Assembly (NCBI GenBank): GCA_016703325.1
Contig: JADJCH010000027.1
Coordinates: 1-64,000 of the forward strand
DNA from: Burkholderiales bacterium
GTDB lineage: Bacteria; Pseudomonadota; Gammaproteobacteria; Burkholderiales; Burkholderiaceae_C
Length of the DNA: 64,000 nucleotides
Direction of reading: 5' to 3'
How positions within the stretch are numbered: the stretch's first letter is position 1; the number at the start of each line of letters is the position of its first letter. Under the pieces are notes generated by a model that made no database searches, was not told the DNA's origin, and was given only the letters and a program-made list of their open reading frames with translations. The translations under genes and the position numbers were made by a program. Of this stretch, positions 42,529 to 51,661 are shown piece after piece.

Positions 42529-43065
42529 ATGAACATCCAGCGCATCCACCACGTCGCCTACCGCTGCCGCGACGCCAAGGAAACCGTCCTGTGGTACCAG
42601 AAGCACCTGGGCATGAACTTCGTGCTCGCCATCGCCGAAGACCAGGTGCCCTCCACCCACGCGCCCGATCCTTACATGCACCTGTTCATGGACGCGGGCA
42701 ACGGCAACGTGCTGGCCTTCTTCGAGCTGCCCAACTCCCCGGCCATGGGCCGCGACGCCAACACCCCGGACTGGGTGCAGCACATCGCCTTCAAGGTCGG
42801 CAGCGTGCAGGAGCTGGAAGAGACCAAAGCCCGTCTGGAAGCCGGCGGCATCGCCGTGGTGGGCGTGACCGACCACACCATCTTCAAGTCGATCTACTTC
42901 TTCGACCCCAACGGCCACCGCCTGGAACTGGCCGCCGACGTCGGCACGCCGGACATGTACAAGAAGCTCGACGACGTGAAGTGGGAGATGCTGGAGGAGT
43001 GGTCCCAGACCAAGCGCGCGCCGAAACACGCCGCCTGGATGCACGAAAAAGAGTTCACTCAGTGA
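42529..43065 (+). CDS. VOC-family (glyoxalase/extradiol dioxygenase-like) protein
   Basis: 178 aa from the ATG at 42529, which has GAGGAGA just upstream; the frame is open from 42433. Two VOC repeats are suggested by RIHHVAYRCRDAKETVLWY, WVQHIAFKVGSVQEL and FFDPNGHRLELAAD. Metal ligands could be His8 or His9, His in VQHIAF and Glu in RLELAA. VOC proteins cleave aromatic rings or isomerise. It is followed 28 bases later by an FAD monooxygenase gene, so an aromatic pathway step is likely. Confidence 0.85.
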   Translation: MNIQRIHHVAYRCRDAKETVLWYQKHLGMNFVLAIAEDQVPSTHAPDPYMHLFMDAGNGNVLAFFELPNSPAMGRDANTPDWVQHIAFKVGSVQELEETKARLEAGGIAVVGVTDHTIFKSIYFFDPNGHRLELAADVGTPDMYKKLDDVKWEMLEEWSQTKRAPKHAAWMHEKEFTQ

Positions 43066-43093
43066 TCTGAGGGCGCAGCGAGGAGACCCCCCC

Positions 43094-44767
43094 ATGCTCA
43101 AGACCTATACCTACCCGCAGTTCGACTACCGCCAGAGCGCCGAGCAGAAGGAGGGCCGCCTGGCCCGCCACCCGGTGGTCATCATCGGTGCCGGGCCGAT
43201 CGGCCTGACCACCGCGCTGGAGTGCGCCTACCGTGGCCTGCCGGCGGTGATCATCGACGACAACAACACCGTCAGCATCGGCTCGCGCGCGGTCTGCTAC
43301 GCCAAGCGGCCGCTGGAGGTGTGGGACCGTCTGGGCCTGGGCGAGGGCTTCGTCGATAAGGGGGTGAGCTGGAAGGTCGGCCGCGTGTTCCACCGCGAGG
43401 AGCAGGTCTACCAGTTCGACCTGCTGCCCGAGCCGGACCACAAGATGCCGGCGATGATCAACCTGCAGCAGTACTACCTGGAAGAGGCGATGGTCGCTGC
43501 CTGCGAACGCAGCGATCTCGTCGACCTGCGCTGGAAGCACAAGCTGCTGGCGATCAGCCAGGGCGACGGATCGTCGGATGAGGTGGCGACCCTGACCGTG
43601 GAGACGCCCGACGGCGTGTTCCAGATGGAGGCCGACTGGGTGATCGCCTGCGACGGCGCCAACAGTGACACCCGCCGCATGGTCAATGGCCAGTTCACCG
43701 GCCAGTTCTTCCAGGACCGCTTCCTGATCGCCGACGTGGTGATGGACGCGGGCTTTCCCACCGAACGTTGGTTCTGGTTCGACCCGCCCTTCCACCGCGG
43801 CGCGGTCCGTCCGGACGGATTTCGCATGCCCACCAGCGTGCTGCTGCACAAGCAGGCCGACAACGTCTGGCGCATCGACTTCCAGCTCGGCTGGGACAGC
43901 GATCCAGAGGAGGAGAAGAAGCCCGAGAAGGTCATCCCCCGCATCCAGGCCATGCTGGGGCCGGAGGCCAAGTTCGAGCTGGAGTGGGTGTCGGTCTACC
44001 AGTTCGCCTGCCGCCGGGTGGACAACTTCCGCTGTGGCCGGGTGATCTTTGCGGGTGATGCGGCGCACCAGGTCTCGCCCTTTGGCGCGCGCGGCGCCAA
44101 CACCGGCGTGCAGGACATCGACAACCTGGTCTGGAAGCTCAAGCTGGTGCTCGATGGGTTGGCGCCGCCGGCGCTGGTGGACTCGTACCACGAGGAGCGC
44201 GCCTTTGCGGCCGACGACAACCTGCTCAACTCCACCCGCTCCACCGACTTCATCACGCCCAAGAGCGCGGCCAGCCTGCGCATGCGCGATGCGGTGCTGG
44301 AGCTGGCGCGCAGCGAGCCCTTTGCCCGCCCGCTGGTCAACAGCGGCCGGCTGTCCACGCCGACGCCCTATGTGAATTCGTCGCTGAACACCGCGGACAC
44401 CGAGGACTTCGCCGGCAAGATGCGCCCGGGCAGCAACTGCGCCGACGCACCGGTGGTGTTCAACGGCCAGGCCGGCTGGTTCCTGAACGCCCTGAATGCC
44501 CGGCACACCCCGGGCAGCGCAGGCGACTTCACCCTGCTGGTCTGGGGCGACGGCCCGGCCGAGCCGATCAGCGTCGGGGCTGTCAACGCCCGCGTGCTGC
44601 GCGTCGGCCGCGACCTGCAGGACACCACCGGCGTGTTGACGCAGCGCTACGACGCCCGGCCCGGTACCGTCTACCTGATCCGCCCGGACCAGCATGTGGC
44701 CGCGCGCTGGCGCAGCTTCGATGCTGCCCAGGCCACCTCGGCCCTGCGCCGCTGCCTGGCGATGTGA
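43094..44767 (+). CDS. FAD-dependent aromatic monooxygenase
   Basis: 557 aa of the class A flavoprotein hydroxylase group (MhpA/PheA/TfdB-like). The FAD-binding GxGxxG is PVVIIGAGPIGLTTALEC near residue 30, the DG motif is VIACDGANSDTRRMV near 190, and the second FAD motif is GRVIFAGDAAHQVSPFGARGANTGVQD near 315. Such enzymes insert oxygen into phenolic rings using NAD(P)H. The C-terminal thioredoxin-like domain (from about 450) helps dimerise. It is in an operon with the VOC and DUF2783 genes; the natural substrate is not evident. Confidence 0.9.
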   Translation: MLKTYTYPQFDYRQSAEQKEGRLARHPVVIIGAGPIGLTTALECAYRGLPAVIIDDNNTVSIGSRAVCYAKRPLEVWDRLGLGEGFVDKGVSWKVGRVFHREEQVYQFDLLPEPDHKMPAMINLQQYYLEEAMVAACERSDLVDLRWKHKLLAISQGDGSSDEVATLTVETPDGVFQMEADWVIACDGANSDTRRMVNGQFTGQFFQDRFLIADVVMDAGFPTERWFWFDPPFHRGAVRPDGFRMPTSVLLHKQADNVWRIDFQLGWDSDPEEEKKPEKVIPRIQAMLGPEAKFELEWVSVYQFACRRVDNFRCGRVIFAGDAAHQVSPFGARGANTGVQDIDNLVWKLKLVLDGLAPPALVDSYHEERAFAADDNLLNSTRSTDFITPKSAASLRMRDAVLELARSEPFARPLVNSGRLSTPTPYVNSSLNTADTEDFAGKMRPGSNCADAPVVFNGQAGWFLNALNARHTPGSAGDFTLLVWGDGPAEPISVGAVNARVLRVGRDLQDTTGVLTQRYDARPGTVYLIRPDQHVAARWRSFDAAQATSALRRCLAM

Positions 44768-44829
44768 GCCGAGCGATGTCGATATCGACATTCACATCGA
44801 CAGCCCAGCCATCCGACGGAGAACCGAAC

Positions 44830-45024
44830 ATGCCCCTGAACCGCCAACCCAACCTGATCGATCCCGACGGCTTCTACGAGGAGCTGATCAACGCCCAGCG
44901 CGGCCTCAGCGACGAGCAGTCGCAGCTGATGAACGCCAAGCTGATCCTCATCCTGGCCAACCACATCGGCGACCGGGAGCTGCTGCGCGAGGCGCTGGCC
45001 ATCGCCCGGCCGGCGGGGGTCTGA
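44830..45024 (+). CDS. DUF2783 small protein
   Basis: 64 aa from the ATG at 44830 with GGAGAA upstream. A helical protein: DPDGFYEELINAQRGLSDEQS and ILANHIGDRELLREALAIAR. It belongs to DUF2783, which regularly neighbours FAD monooxygenases of aromatic pathways; function unknown, perhaps a partner or stabiliser. Confidence 0.82.
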   Translation: MPLNRQPNLIDPDGFYEELINAQRGLSDEQSQLMNAKLILILANHIGDRELLREALAIARPAGV

Positions 45025-45063
45025 ATCAGCGCTGCGGCGCTTAGCATGCGGGGCTGTTGCCAT

Positions 45064-45096
45064 CCCCCCGGCGGGTATCCCTGACCCACCGGGGGG
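45064..45096. repeat. GC-rich inverted repeat after the aromatic operon
   Basis: CCCCCCGG and CCGGGGGG form an 8-bp stem with a 17-base loop. It has no T run, so it could be a pause or mRNA-end structure after the DUF2783 gene. Confidence 0.45.
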
Positions 45097-45126
45097 GCCC
45101 GCCACCCAAGCTGCCCGAAAGCGCCC

Positions 45127-45687
45127 ATGAACGCCACCTCAGCAGACCGCCTGAGCCCCTTGCTGCGCGCCAAAAACCTCGCCTGGACGGGCATGGCGTT
45201 GCGCCGGTCCGGTTGGACCGCCGTCCTGTGCCTGGCGCTGGGCCTTGTCGCCTGCGACAACCAGAAGGTGGCCCGCCTGGAGGAGGGCGTGGCCACCGAG
45301 ATGGACGTGATGCGGGAGTTCGGCGTGCCGCTGGAGATCCACCGCGAGGCGGACGGCTCGCGCACCTTCGAGTACACCCGCCAGCCCGCCGGCACCGCCA
45401 ACTACTACATCACCCTCGGGACCGACGGCAAGATGTCCGCCCTGCGCCAGGTGCTGTCGCAGCCCTACCTGGCGAAGGTCCAGCCCGGCATGGACCAGGC
45501 CAGCGTGCGACGCCTGCTCGGCCAGCCCGGCAAGAAGACGCCCTATGCCCTGAAGCGCGAGGAGGTCTGGGACTGGCGCTGGCAGGACGGCCCCACCCCC
45601 CGCATCTTCAGCGTCACCTTCGATGAGGCGGGACGGGTCGTGTCCAGCGGCAGCGTCGAGGACGACGAGGCCACCCGGACGCGTTGA
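45127..45687 (+). CDS. BamE/SmpA-like lipoprotein
   Basis: 186 aa. The signal segment TAVLCLALGLVAC ends in a lipobox before DNQKV. The mature protein contains two short SmpA/OmlA-type helix-hairpins (LEEGVATEMDVMREFGVP and MDQASVRRLLGQPGKK), the repeated VxxGM-R-LLG pattern of BamE. It may be a BAM accessory or an independent outer-membrane lipoprotein; the canonical bamE is normally next to fur, so this is probably a paralogue. Confidence 0.75.
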   Translation: MNATSADRLSPLLRAKNLAWTGMALRRSGWTAVLCLALGLVACDNQKVARLEEGVATEMDVMREFGVPLEIHREADGSRTFEYTRQPAGTANYYITLGTDGKMSALRQVLSQPYLAKVQPGMDQASVRRLLGQPGKKTPYALKREEVWDWRWQDGPTPRIFSVTFDEAGRVVSSGSVEDDEATRTR

Positions 45688-46242
45688 ATCGGCCACGGGG
45701 TGGCCGCTCGGCTTGACAGGTTTGCACTGGATCGGGCCGGCGGATGCAGGGCGAATCACTGTGTCCCATTCGCCGAGCCGGCCCGGTTGGCTCTGGCGTG
45801 TCAGTCTGGCAGAGACACAGTGTCCCGATTCTGAGGAAACCGGACGCTGTCCACCTGAAGTGCCCGTTCGGCGGCCATCACAAACCGCTGGCGACGGCAG
45901 ACCCGGGATCAGGTCTTTCCCTAGGCGTTTGTGCGGTGCAGGCCGGTGTGGGCGGTTCACCGTGGCGCCGGTGGGGTGAAAGCGGCGCGGCGGCTCCACC
46001 AGACAGGGGCAAGTCCTGACAGGGGCAGCCCGGTGTTTGAGGGTAAACACGGGGCGATTCGGTGTGAACTTGCGGCAGATCGCATGGCCCGGGTCGATCG
46101 GGGCAGAAGCCCCGTCTGAAGTTGGGCACACGAGTTGCAGTTGGAGTTCGGGTGTGGAGGTCGCGCCGATGGAAGGTGGTTGCCGGCGACCCAACGTTCC
46201 TCCCCATGTCCGAAGACCACCTGTGAGCAAGGAGACACACTC
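45688..46242. other. Upstream region of xoxF
   Basis: 555 bases without a supported gene. Noted elements: a similar motif at 45757-45767 (CACTGTGTCCC) and 45813-45825 (GACACAGTGTCCC); and GACAGGGGCA as an exact direct repeat at 46002-46011 and 46018-46027, 16 bases apart. These could be regulator sites for the lanthanide-dependent methanol dehydrogenase. Confidence 0.4.
46002..46027. repeat. Direct repeat GACAGGGGCA upstream of xoxF
   Basis: Two exact 10-base copies with starts 16 bases apart, about 215 bases before the xoxF start. A regulator dimer could bind them; not tested. Confidence 0.4.
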
Positions 46243-48075
46243 GTGAAGAAAACCGCTCGTGCGAACCGTTCGAAGAGTCGTTGGCTGGTCGGCAGTGCAG
46301 GTTTGGCGCTCCTGGGCGTACCGGTGCTGGGTCATGCCAATGCCGACGTCGAGAAGAACATCGCCAACCCCAACAACTGGGCGATGCAGGCTGGTGACAT
46401 GTACAACCAGCGCTACAGCAAACTCAAGCAGATCAACAAGGGCAACGTCGGCAAGATGCAGGTGGCCTGGACCTTCTCGACCGGCGTTCTGCGCGGTCAC
46501 GAAGGCTCCCCGCTGGTGATCGACGGGACGATGTTCCTGCACTCGCCCTTCCCCAACAAGGTCTTCGCGATCGACCTTGAGACGCAGAAGATCAAGTGGA
46601 AGTACGAGCCCAAGCAGGACCCGGCGGTGATCCCGCAGATGTGCTGCGACACCGTCAACCGCGGTCTGGCCTATGCGGAAGGCAAGGTCTTCCTGCAGCA
46701 GGCGGACTCCAACCTGGTGGCCCTGGACGCCAAGTCCGGCAAGGTGATCTGGTCGGTCAAGAACGGCGACCCGAAGCTGGGTGCGGTCAACACCAATGCC
46801 CCGCACGTCTTCAAGGACAAGGTCATCACCGGCATTTCCGGTGGCGAGTGGGGCGTGCGCGGCTTCCTGGCGGCCTACGACATCAACAGCGGCAAGCAGG
46901 TCTGGAAGGGCTACTCCGTCGGTCCGGACAGCGAGATGCTGATCGACCCGGACAAGACCACCACCTGGGCCGACGGCAAGGTGACGCCGGTGGGCCGTGA
47001 CAGCTCGCTCAAGACCTGGCAGGGCGACCAGTGGAAGATCGGCGGCGGCACCACCTGGGGCTGGTACAGCTATGACAAGGGCCTGAATGCGGTGTTCTAC
47101 GGCACCGGCAACCCCTCCACCTGGAACCCGGCCCAGCGCCCGGGCGACAACAAGTGGACGATGTCGATCTGGTCGCGTGACGTCGATTCGGGCAAGGTCA
47201 ACTGGGTCTACCAGATGACACCCTACGACGAGTGGGACTTCGACGGCATCAACGAGATGATCCTGGCGGACATCAACGTCAAGGGCAAGCCGACCAAGGC
47301 CCTGGTGCACTTCGATCGCAACGGCTTCGCGTACACCATGGACCGCACCAACGGTGCGTTGCTGGTGGCCGAGAAGTACGACCCGAAGGTGAACTGGGCC
47401 ACCCACGTGGACATGAAGAGCGGCCGGCCGCAGGTGGTCAAGCAATACTCCACCGCGCAGAACGGGCCGGACGTGAACACCAAGGGCATCTGCCCGGCCG
47501 CGTTGGGCTCCAAGGACCAGCAGCCGGCGTCCTTCGACCCCGAGACCAAGCTCTTCTACGTGCCGACCAACCACGTCTGCATGGACTACGAGCCGTTCAA
47601 GGTCGAGTACACCGCCGGCCAGCCGTATGTGGGTGCCACGCTGTCCATGTTCCCGGCCCCGGGCAGCCATGGCGGCATGGGCAACTACATCACCTGGGAT
47701 GCGGGCACCGGCAAGATCGTGCAGTCCAAGGCCGAAAAGTTCTCGGTGTGGAGCGGCTCGCTCAACACCGCGGGTGGCCTGAGCTGCTACGGCACGCTGG
47801 AGGGTTACCTGAAGTGCGTGGACAAGAACGACATCAAGAAGGAGTTGTTCAAGTTCAAGACCCCCTCCGGGATCATCGGCAACGTGTTCACCTATGAGCA
47901 CAAGGGCAAGCAGTACCTGGGCGTGTTCTCCGGTATCGGTGGCTGGGCCGGCATCGGCATGGCCGCAGGCCTGGAGAAGGACCAGGACGGCCTGGGCGCG
48001 GTGGGCGGCTACAAGGAACTGAGCCAGTACACCGAGCTCGGTGGATCGCTGACCGTGTTCGCTTTGCCGAACTGA
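46243..48075 (+). CDS. xoxF: Lanthanide-dependent PQQ methanol dehydrogenase
   Basis: 610 aa from a GTG at 46243 with AAGGAGA upstream; the frame is open from 46135. A signal peptide (WLVGSAGLALLGVPVLGHANA) directs it to the periplasm. The beta-propeller has the vicinal disulfide (MCCDTV) and the catalytic segment TPYDEWDFDGIN: D332 is the catalytic Asp and D334 the extra Asp that marks lanthanide-type XoxF rather than calcium-type MxaF. It oxidises methanol to formaldehyde or formate. Followed by xoxG and xoxJ, the full xox set. Confidence 0.95.
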   Translation: MKKTARANRSKSRWLVGSAGLALLGVPVLGHANADVEKNIANPNNWAMQAGDMYNQRYSKLKQINKGNVGKMQVAWTFSTGVLRGHEGSPLVIDGTMFLHSPFPNKVFAIDLETQKIKWKYEPKQDPAVIPQMCCDTVNRGLAYAEGKVFLQQADSNLVALDAKSGKVIWSVKNGDPKLGAVNTNAPHVFKDKVITGISGGEWGVRGFLAAYDINSGKQVWKGYSVGPDSEMLIDPDKTTTWADGKVTPVGRDSSLKTWQGDQWKIGGGTTWGWYSYDKGLNAVFYGTGNPSTWNPAQRPGDNKWTMSIWSRDVDSGKVNWVYQMTPYDEWDFDGINEMILADINVKGKPTKALVHFDRNGFAYTMDRTNGALLVAEKYDPKVNWATHVDMKSGRPQVVKQYSTAQNGPDVNTKGICPAALGSKDQQPASFDPETKLFYVPTNHVCMDYEPFKVEYTAGQPYVGATLSMFPAPGSHGGMGNYITWDAGTGKIVQSKAEKFSVWSGSLNTAGGLSCYGTLEGYLKCVDKNDIKKELFKFKTPSGIIGNVFTYEHKGKQYLGVFSGIGGWAGIGMAAGLEKDQDGLGAVGGYKELSQYTELGGSLTVFALPN

Positions 48076-48125
48076 AGCGGTGTCGCCGCGGAGGGTGTCA
48101 GGGATCGTCCTGACCTCCTCCCGGT

Positions 48126-48163
48126 GGTGGGTGGCGTTGCATGACCTGCAGACGCCACCCACC
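48126..48163. repeat. Long hairpin between xoxF and xoxG
   Basis: GGTGGGTGGCGT (48126-48137) pairs perfectly with ACGCCACCCACC (48152-48163); the loop is 14 bases, with a further TGCA/TGCA pairing inside. No T run follows, so it may stabilise the xoxF mRNA or dampen read-through to xoxG. Confidence 0.6.
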
Positions 48164-48256
48164 CGTGAACCTGAACCCTCTGTGAACGGACCTGTACCTC
48201 GTCGAGCCGATGCGGCCCGGGTTCCCACTTTCCTGAATCGAGAAAGACCGCAAGAC

Positions 48257-48667
48257 ATGAGATCCGCCACCCTGGCCCTGTCGATGACCGTGACCGTGGC
48301 CATGGCCACGCTGGCCACCGGCGCTTCGGCGCAAAACAAGGTCGAGACCCCGCTGTACACGGTGGTGGACGGCTACAAGGTCGATGCCAACACGATGAAG
48401 GGCTTTCGCACCTGGCGCCAGGCCGCCTGCGATCGCTGCCATGGCGCCAACCAGGAGGGCATGGTCGGCCCCTCGCTGATCAACAGCCTGAAGGTGCTGA
48501 GCAAGGACGACTTCGTGGTCACCGTGCGTGACGGTCGGCTGGACAAGGGCATGCAGAGCTTCGGCAGCAGCAAGGCGGTGATGGACAACATCGATCAGCT
48601 CTATGCCTACCTGAAGGGCCGCTCCGACGGGGCGATCACCCGCTCCAAGGTGGAAGAGGCCAAGTGA
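48257..48667 (+). CDS. xoxG: Cytochrome c XoxG
   Basis: 136 aa from the ATG at 48257; the frame is open further upstream. Signal peptide, then one heme site CDRCH in RQAACDRCHGANQEG, with a probable Met ligand in the LDKGMQSFGSS segment. It accepts electrons from XoxF. Last base shared with the xoxJ start (TGATG). Confidence 0.9.
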   Translation: MRSATLALSMTVTVAMATLATGASAQNKVETPLYTVVDGYKVDANTMKGFRTWRQAACDRCHGANQEGMVGPSLINSLKVLSKDDFVVTVRDGRLDKGMQSFGSSKAVMDNIDQLYAYLKGRSDGAITRSKVEEAK

Positions 48668-49551
48668 TGATCTTGACCCTGGTCATGGCCGTGCACCGCT
48701 GGACCCGCAGGCTGTTGGCGCTGAGTGCGGCGGCAGCGGTCGTGTTGCTGCCCCTTTCCGCTGCGGCACAGGACAGTGAGCCCCGCAAGGCCCTGCGTGT
48801 CTGCCAGGACCCGAACAACCTGCCGTTTTCCAACCTGGCCGGCGAGGGCATCGAGAACCGCCTGGCCGAGGTGTTTGGCCGCGCCATGGGCCTGCCGGTG
48901 ACGTACTACTCCTTCCCGGCGCGCATGGCCTTCATCCGCAACACGCTGCGCTACAAGCTGCCCGGCGAGGACTACCGCTGCGACATCGTGATGGGGGTGC
49001 CGGTCGGCTTCGACCAGGTGTCCGTCACCCAGCCCCTGTACCGCTCCACCTATGCGCTGGTGTATGCGCAGGGCCGGGGGCTGGATGGGGTCAAGACGGT
49101 GCAGGACTTCCTGAGCCTGCCGGCCGAGCAGCTCAAGTCCCTGCGCATCGGCCTGTACGACCGCACGCCGGCTTCGGCCTGGCTGGTCAAGCATGGCCTG
49201 GTGGCCCAGGGTGTGCCGTACCTGATGATGAGTCCCGACCCGGACCAGTACCCCGGCCAGCTGCTGGAGACCGAACTGGCCGCCGGCAAGATCGACGTGG
49301 CCATCGTCTGGGGGCCGATCGCCGGCTTCTTCGCCAAGCGTGTGCAGCAGCCGGTGCTGCAGGTGCTGCCGCTGCGTTCCGAGCCGGGCGTGAAGCTGGA
49401 CTTCGCCATGGCCATGGGGGTGCGCCATGGCGAGCGCGAATGGAAGCAGCAGGTCGAGCAGCTCATCGCCAGCCGGCGCGATGACATCCAGGCCATCCTG
49501 CGCGAGTACCGCGTGCCGCTGGTCGATGACAGCGGTGCGCTGATCCCTTGA
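48667..49551 (+). CDS. xoxJ: Periplasmic binding-like protein XoxJ
   Basis: 294 aa. Signal peptide (ALSAAAAVVLLPLSAAAQ), then a periplasmic-binding fold: RKALRVCQDPNNLPFSN, YRCDIVMGVPVGFDQV, IDVAIVWGPIAGFFAKR. The quinoprotein-associated XoxJ/MxaJ family helps XoxF activation. ATG at 48667 overlaps the xoxG stop; a GTG at 48664 is also possible. Direct coupling indicates they are made together. Confidence 0.9.
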   Translation: MILTLVMAVHRWTRRLLALSAAAAVVLLPLSAAAQDSEPRKALRVCQDPNNLPFSNLAGEGIENRLAEVFGRAMGLPVTYYSFPARMAFIRNTLRYKLPGEDYRCDIVMGVPVGFDQVSVTQPLYRSTYALVYAQGRGLDGVKTVQDFLSLPAEQLKSLRIGLYDRTPASAWLVKHGLVAQGVPYLMMSPDPDQYPGQLLETELAAGKIDVAIVWGPIAGFFAKRVQQPVLQVLPLRSEPGVKLDFAMAMGVRHGEREWKQQVEQLIASRRDDIQAILREYRVPLVDDSGALIP

Positions 49552-49598
49552 TCCCCTGATCCCCTGATCCCGCCGATTCACGGACGTCTCTTCCCGCC

Positions 49599-50387
49599 AT
49601 GACCCGTCTCCAAGTTGACTTCATCCAGGGCGCAGGCCCGATCCGGTTCGGACCCCGCGGGGTCGGGCTGGCGGTTGCGGCGCTGATCGCCCTGGGCGTT
49701 GGCTCGGCTGCGGTGGCGCAGGCGGTGGCCTCGCCGTTCATGCCTGAACCGGCTGCCGAGGTGAAGGACTTTTCTCCCGCTGAAAAGCTGCTGCTGATGA
49801 GCCCGCAGTTCGGCCGGGTCAAACCGCCGTCCACGCTGGGCTACCGCTTCCGCAAGACCGGCAGCCTGGAGGAGGGCTTTGAGGACCGGGTCAGCATCGC
49901 ACTGCAGCGCGCCCAGGGCGGCGCCTGCTGCAAGGCGCAGGGCCAGTTCCTCAGCGGCGCGCGCAAGGTCAGCCTGCCGGAGATCGACCAGGTGGAAGGC
50001 AACCCGGTGACGCTGTATTTCCTGGAGCACGACATTCGGGACATGAAGCAGCGCACCAAGGGCTCGGTCACCTACTTCCGCAAGCGCATCCGCATGGCGC
50101 TGTACCAGGGCGCCGAGCTGTCCGACGTCAACGTGACCTACCGCGGGCGCACGCTGCCGGCCCGCGAGATCCGCCTGCAGCCCTACCGGGACGATCCCAA
50201 CCGTGCGCGCTTCGAGCGTTTCGTCGGCAAGCAGTACAGCTTCGTCCTGTCCGACGAGGTGCCGGGGGCCGTGGTGGCCATCCGCACCCGGGTGCCGGGC
50301 GAGGCGGGGGCTGCGGCACCGCTGATCGAGGAAGAGCTGCTGCTGGACGGTGCACAGGTGGCCGCCGCCGCCACAGCCCGGCGCTGA
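49599..50387 (+). CDS. Hypothetical periplasmic protein of the xox locus
   Basis: 262 aa. An N-terminal hydrophobic stretch (GVGLAVAALIALGVGSAAVAQAVA) is probably a signal or anchor. The mature part has GGACCKAQGQFLSGARKVSLPE and a region LYFLEHDIRDMKQRTKGSVTYFRKRIRMAL; no known catalytic motif. Located 47 bases after xoxJ and before the SoxYZ-like cluster, so it likely serves the methanol-dehydrogenase electron or biogenesis system. Confidence 0.75.
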   Translation: MTRLQVDFIQGAGPIRFGPRGVGLAVAALIALGVGSAAVAQAVASPFMPEPAAEVKDFSPAEKLLLMSPQFGRVKPPSTLGYRFRKTGSLEEGFEDRVSIALQRAQGGACCKAQGQFLSGARKVSLPEIDQVEGNPVTLYFLEHDIRDMKQRTKGSVTYFRKRIRMALYQGAELSDVNVTYRGRTLPAREIRLQPYRDDPNRARFERFVGKQYSFVLSDEVPGAVVAIRTRVPGEAGAAAPLIEEELLLDGAQVAAAATARR

Positions 50388-50400
50388 AGGGGATCGGACG

Positions 50401-50781
50401 ATGAAGACCTTCATTCGCCCGCCATCGATCCTGCGACGCCTGTCGGCCTGTGCCGCGCTGGTGGCGGGAGCCTGCGCACCGGCAGCGGCCGCAGAAAACA
50501 GCTTCCCCACGGTGGACCGGGTGCTGTACGTGCAGGAGTGCATGCGCAACCACCCCGGCCCGCACTACGAGATGGTCAACAAGTGCGCCTGTGCGCTGGA
50601 CCGCCTGGCCGCCGAGATCAGCCACGAGGACTACGTGTCGCTGTCCACCGCAGCCAACGCCACCACCATCGGTGGGGAGCGCGGCAGCTACATCCGCGAG
50701 AGTGAGCCGCTCCAGCAGGAGGTGCGCCGCTACCGAGCCCTGCAGGCCAGAGTCAAGAAGGCCTGCTTCATCACCCCCTGA
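50401..50781 (+). CDS. Hypothetical exported protein with Cys motif
   Basis: 126 aa from the ATG at 50401; the frame is open from 50350. Signal peptide (LSACAALVAGACAPAAAAE) followed by a small domain with VQECMRNHPGPHYEMVNKCACALDRLA; cysteines could form disulfides or bind a cofactor. 13 bases after the preceding gene and 11 before the next, so operonic. Not recognised beyond this. Confidence 0.75.
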   Translation: MKTFIRPPSILRRLSACAALVAGACAPAAAAENSFPTVDRVLYVQECMRNHPGPHYEMVNKCACALDRLAAEISHEDYVSLSTAANATTIGGERGSYIRESEPLQQEVRRYRALQARVKKACFITP

Positions 50782-50792
50782 CGGTCGTCACC

Positions 50793-51659
50793 ATGTCCTG
50801 CCGCAGCGGCATCCGCCGACGTGACCTCGCCGCGCTGGCCTGGCCGGCATCCCTTGTCGCCGCATGGCCGGGGGCTGTGCAGGCCCAGGCCAGGGTGCTG
50901 GACGCCCAGCGGCCGGACGAGAGCCCGCGCTGGCTTGCGGTGCGCCGTTCACTCTGGGCCGATCGGCCGATCCAGCCGGCCACACCCGAGCAACTGCAGG
51001 TCAGCGCACCTGTCCGGGCGCCCGACCCGGCCGTGGTGCCGGTGGGGCTGCGCAGCCCGATGGGCATGCAGCCCGGCAACGACCCTGCGCGGCAGGTGCG
51101 ACGACTCACGCTGGTGATCGACCAGAACCCCTCGCCCATTGCCGCGGTGTTCGAGCTGCCGCCCGATGGCGCTCTGCCGGAGCTGGAAACCCGCCTGCGG
51201 GTGGACGAGTACAGCTTCGTGCGTGGCATTGCGGAGACGGCCGATGGCCAGCTCTGGCAGGCGCTGCGCTACGTCAAGGCCTCCGGCGGCTGTTCCGCGC
51301 CGGCCGGTGGGGACGAGGCACAGCTGGCCGCCAGCCTGGGCCGAATGCTGCTGCGTGCCACCCCCGCTGCCCCCGGCCAGCCGCTGACGCTGGACTGGAC
51401 GGTGCAGCACCCCAACCACTCCGGCATGGCGATGAACCAGGCCACCCGCCAGCCCATCCCGGCGCACTACCTGCGCAGTGCGCTGCTGCGCCAGGGCGAG
51501 CGGCTGCTGCTGTCGGCCGACCTGGACTTCGCCCTCAGCGAGAACCCCAGCCTGCGCCTGCGCTTCTTCCTGCGCGGCAGCGACCCCCTGCGGGCCGAGG
51601 TGGTGGACACCCAGGGAGCCCGTTTCAGCGCCACCGTGCGGCTGCCGGAGCCGACGTGA
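50793..51659 (+). CDS. Quinoprotein-associated SoxYZ-like carrier protein 1
   Basis: 288 aa. A signal segment (LAALAWPASLVAAWPGAVQAQA) precedes a SoxY-like domain and a SoxZ-like domain (about 190-285). The segment YVKASGGCSAPAGGD resembles the swinging GGC-type carrier motif of SoxY, here internal. The fused SoxYZ-like family is found beside PQQ dehydrogenases (quinoprotein relay systems) and may carry sulfur or electron equivalents. A second copy lies at 54634-55623. Confidence 0.82.
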   Translation: MSCRSGIRRRDLAALAWPASLVAAWPGAVQAQARVLDAQRPDESPRWLAVRRSLWADRPIQPATPEQLQVSAPVRAPDPAVVPVGLRSPMGMQPGNDPARQVRRLTLVIDQNPSPIAAVFELPPDGALPELETRLRVDEYSFVRGIAETADGQLWQALRYVKASGGCSAPAGGDEAQLAASLGRMLLRATPAAPGQPLTLDWTVQHPNHSGMAMNQATRQPIPAHYLRSALLRQGERLLLSADLDFALSENPSLRLRFFLRGSDPLRAEVVDTQGARFSATVRLPEPT

Positions 51660-51661
51660 GG

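Noticed and set aside
45139..48360. 1073-codon minus-strand frame
   Set aside because: Shadow of xoxF and bamE-like genes; no ribosome-binding site or motifs.
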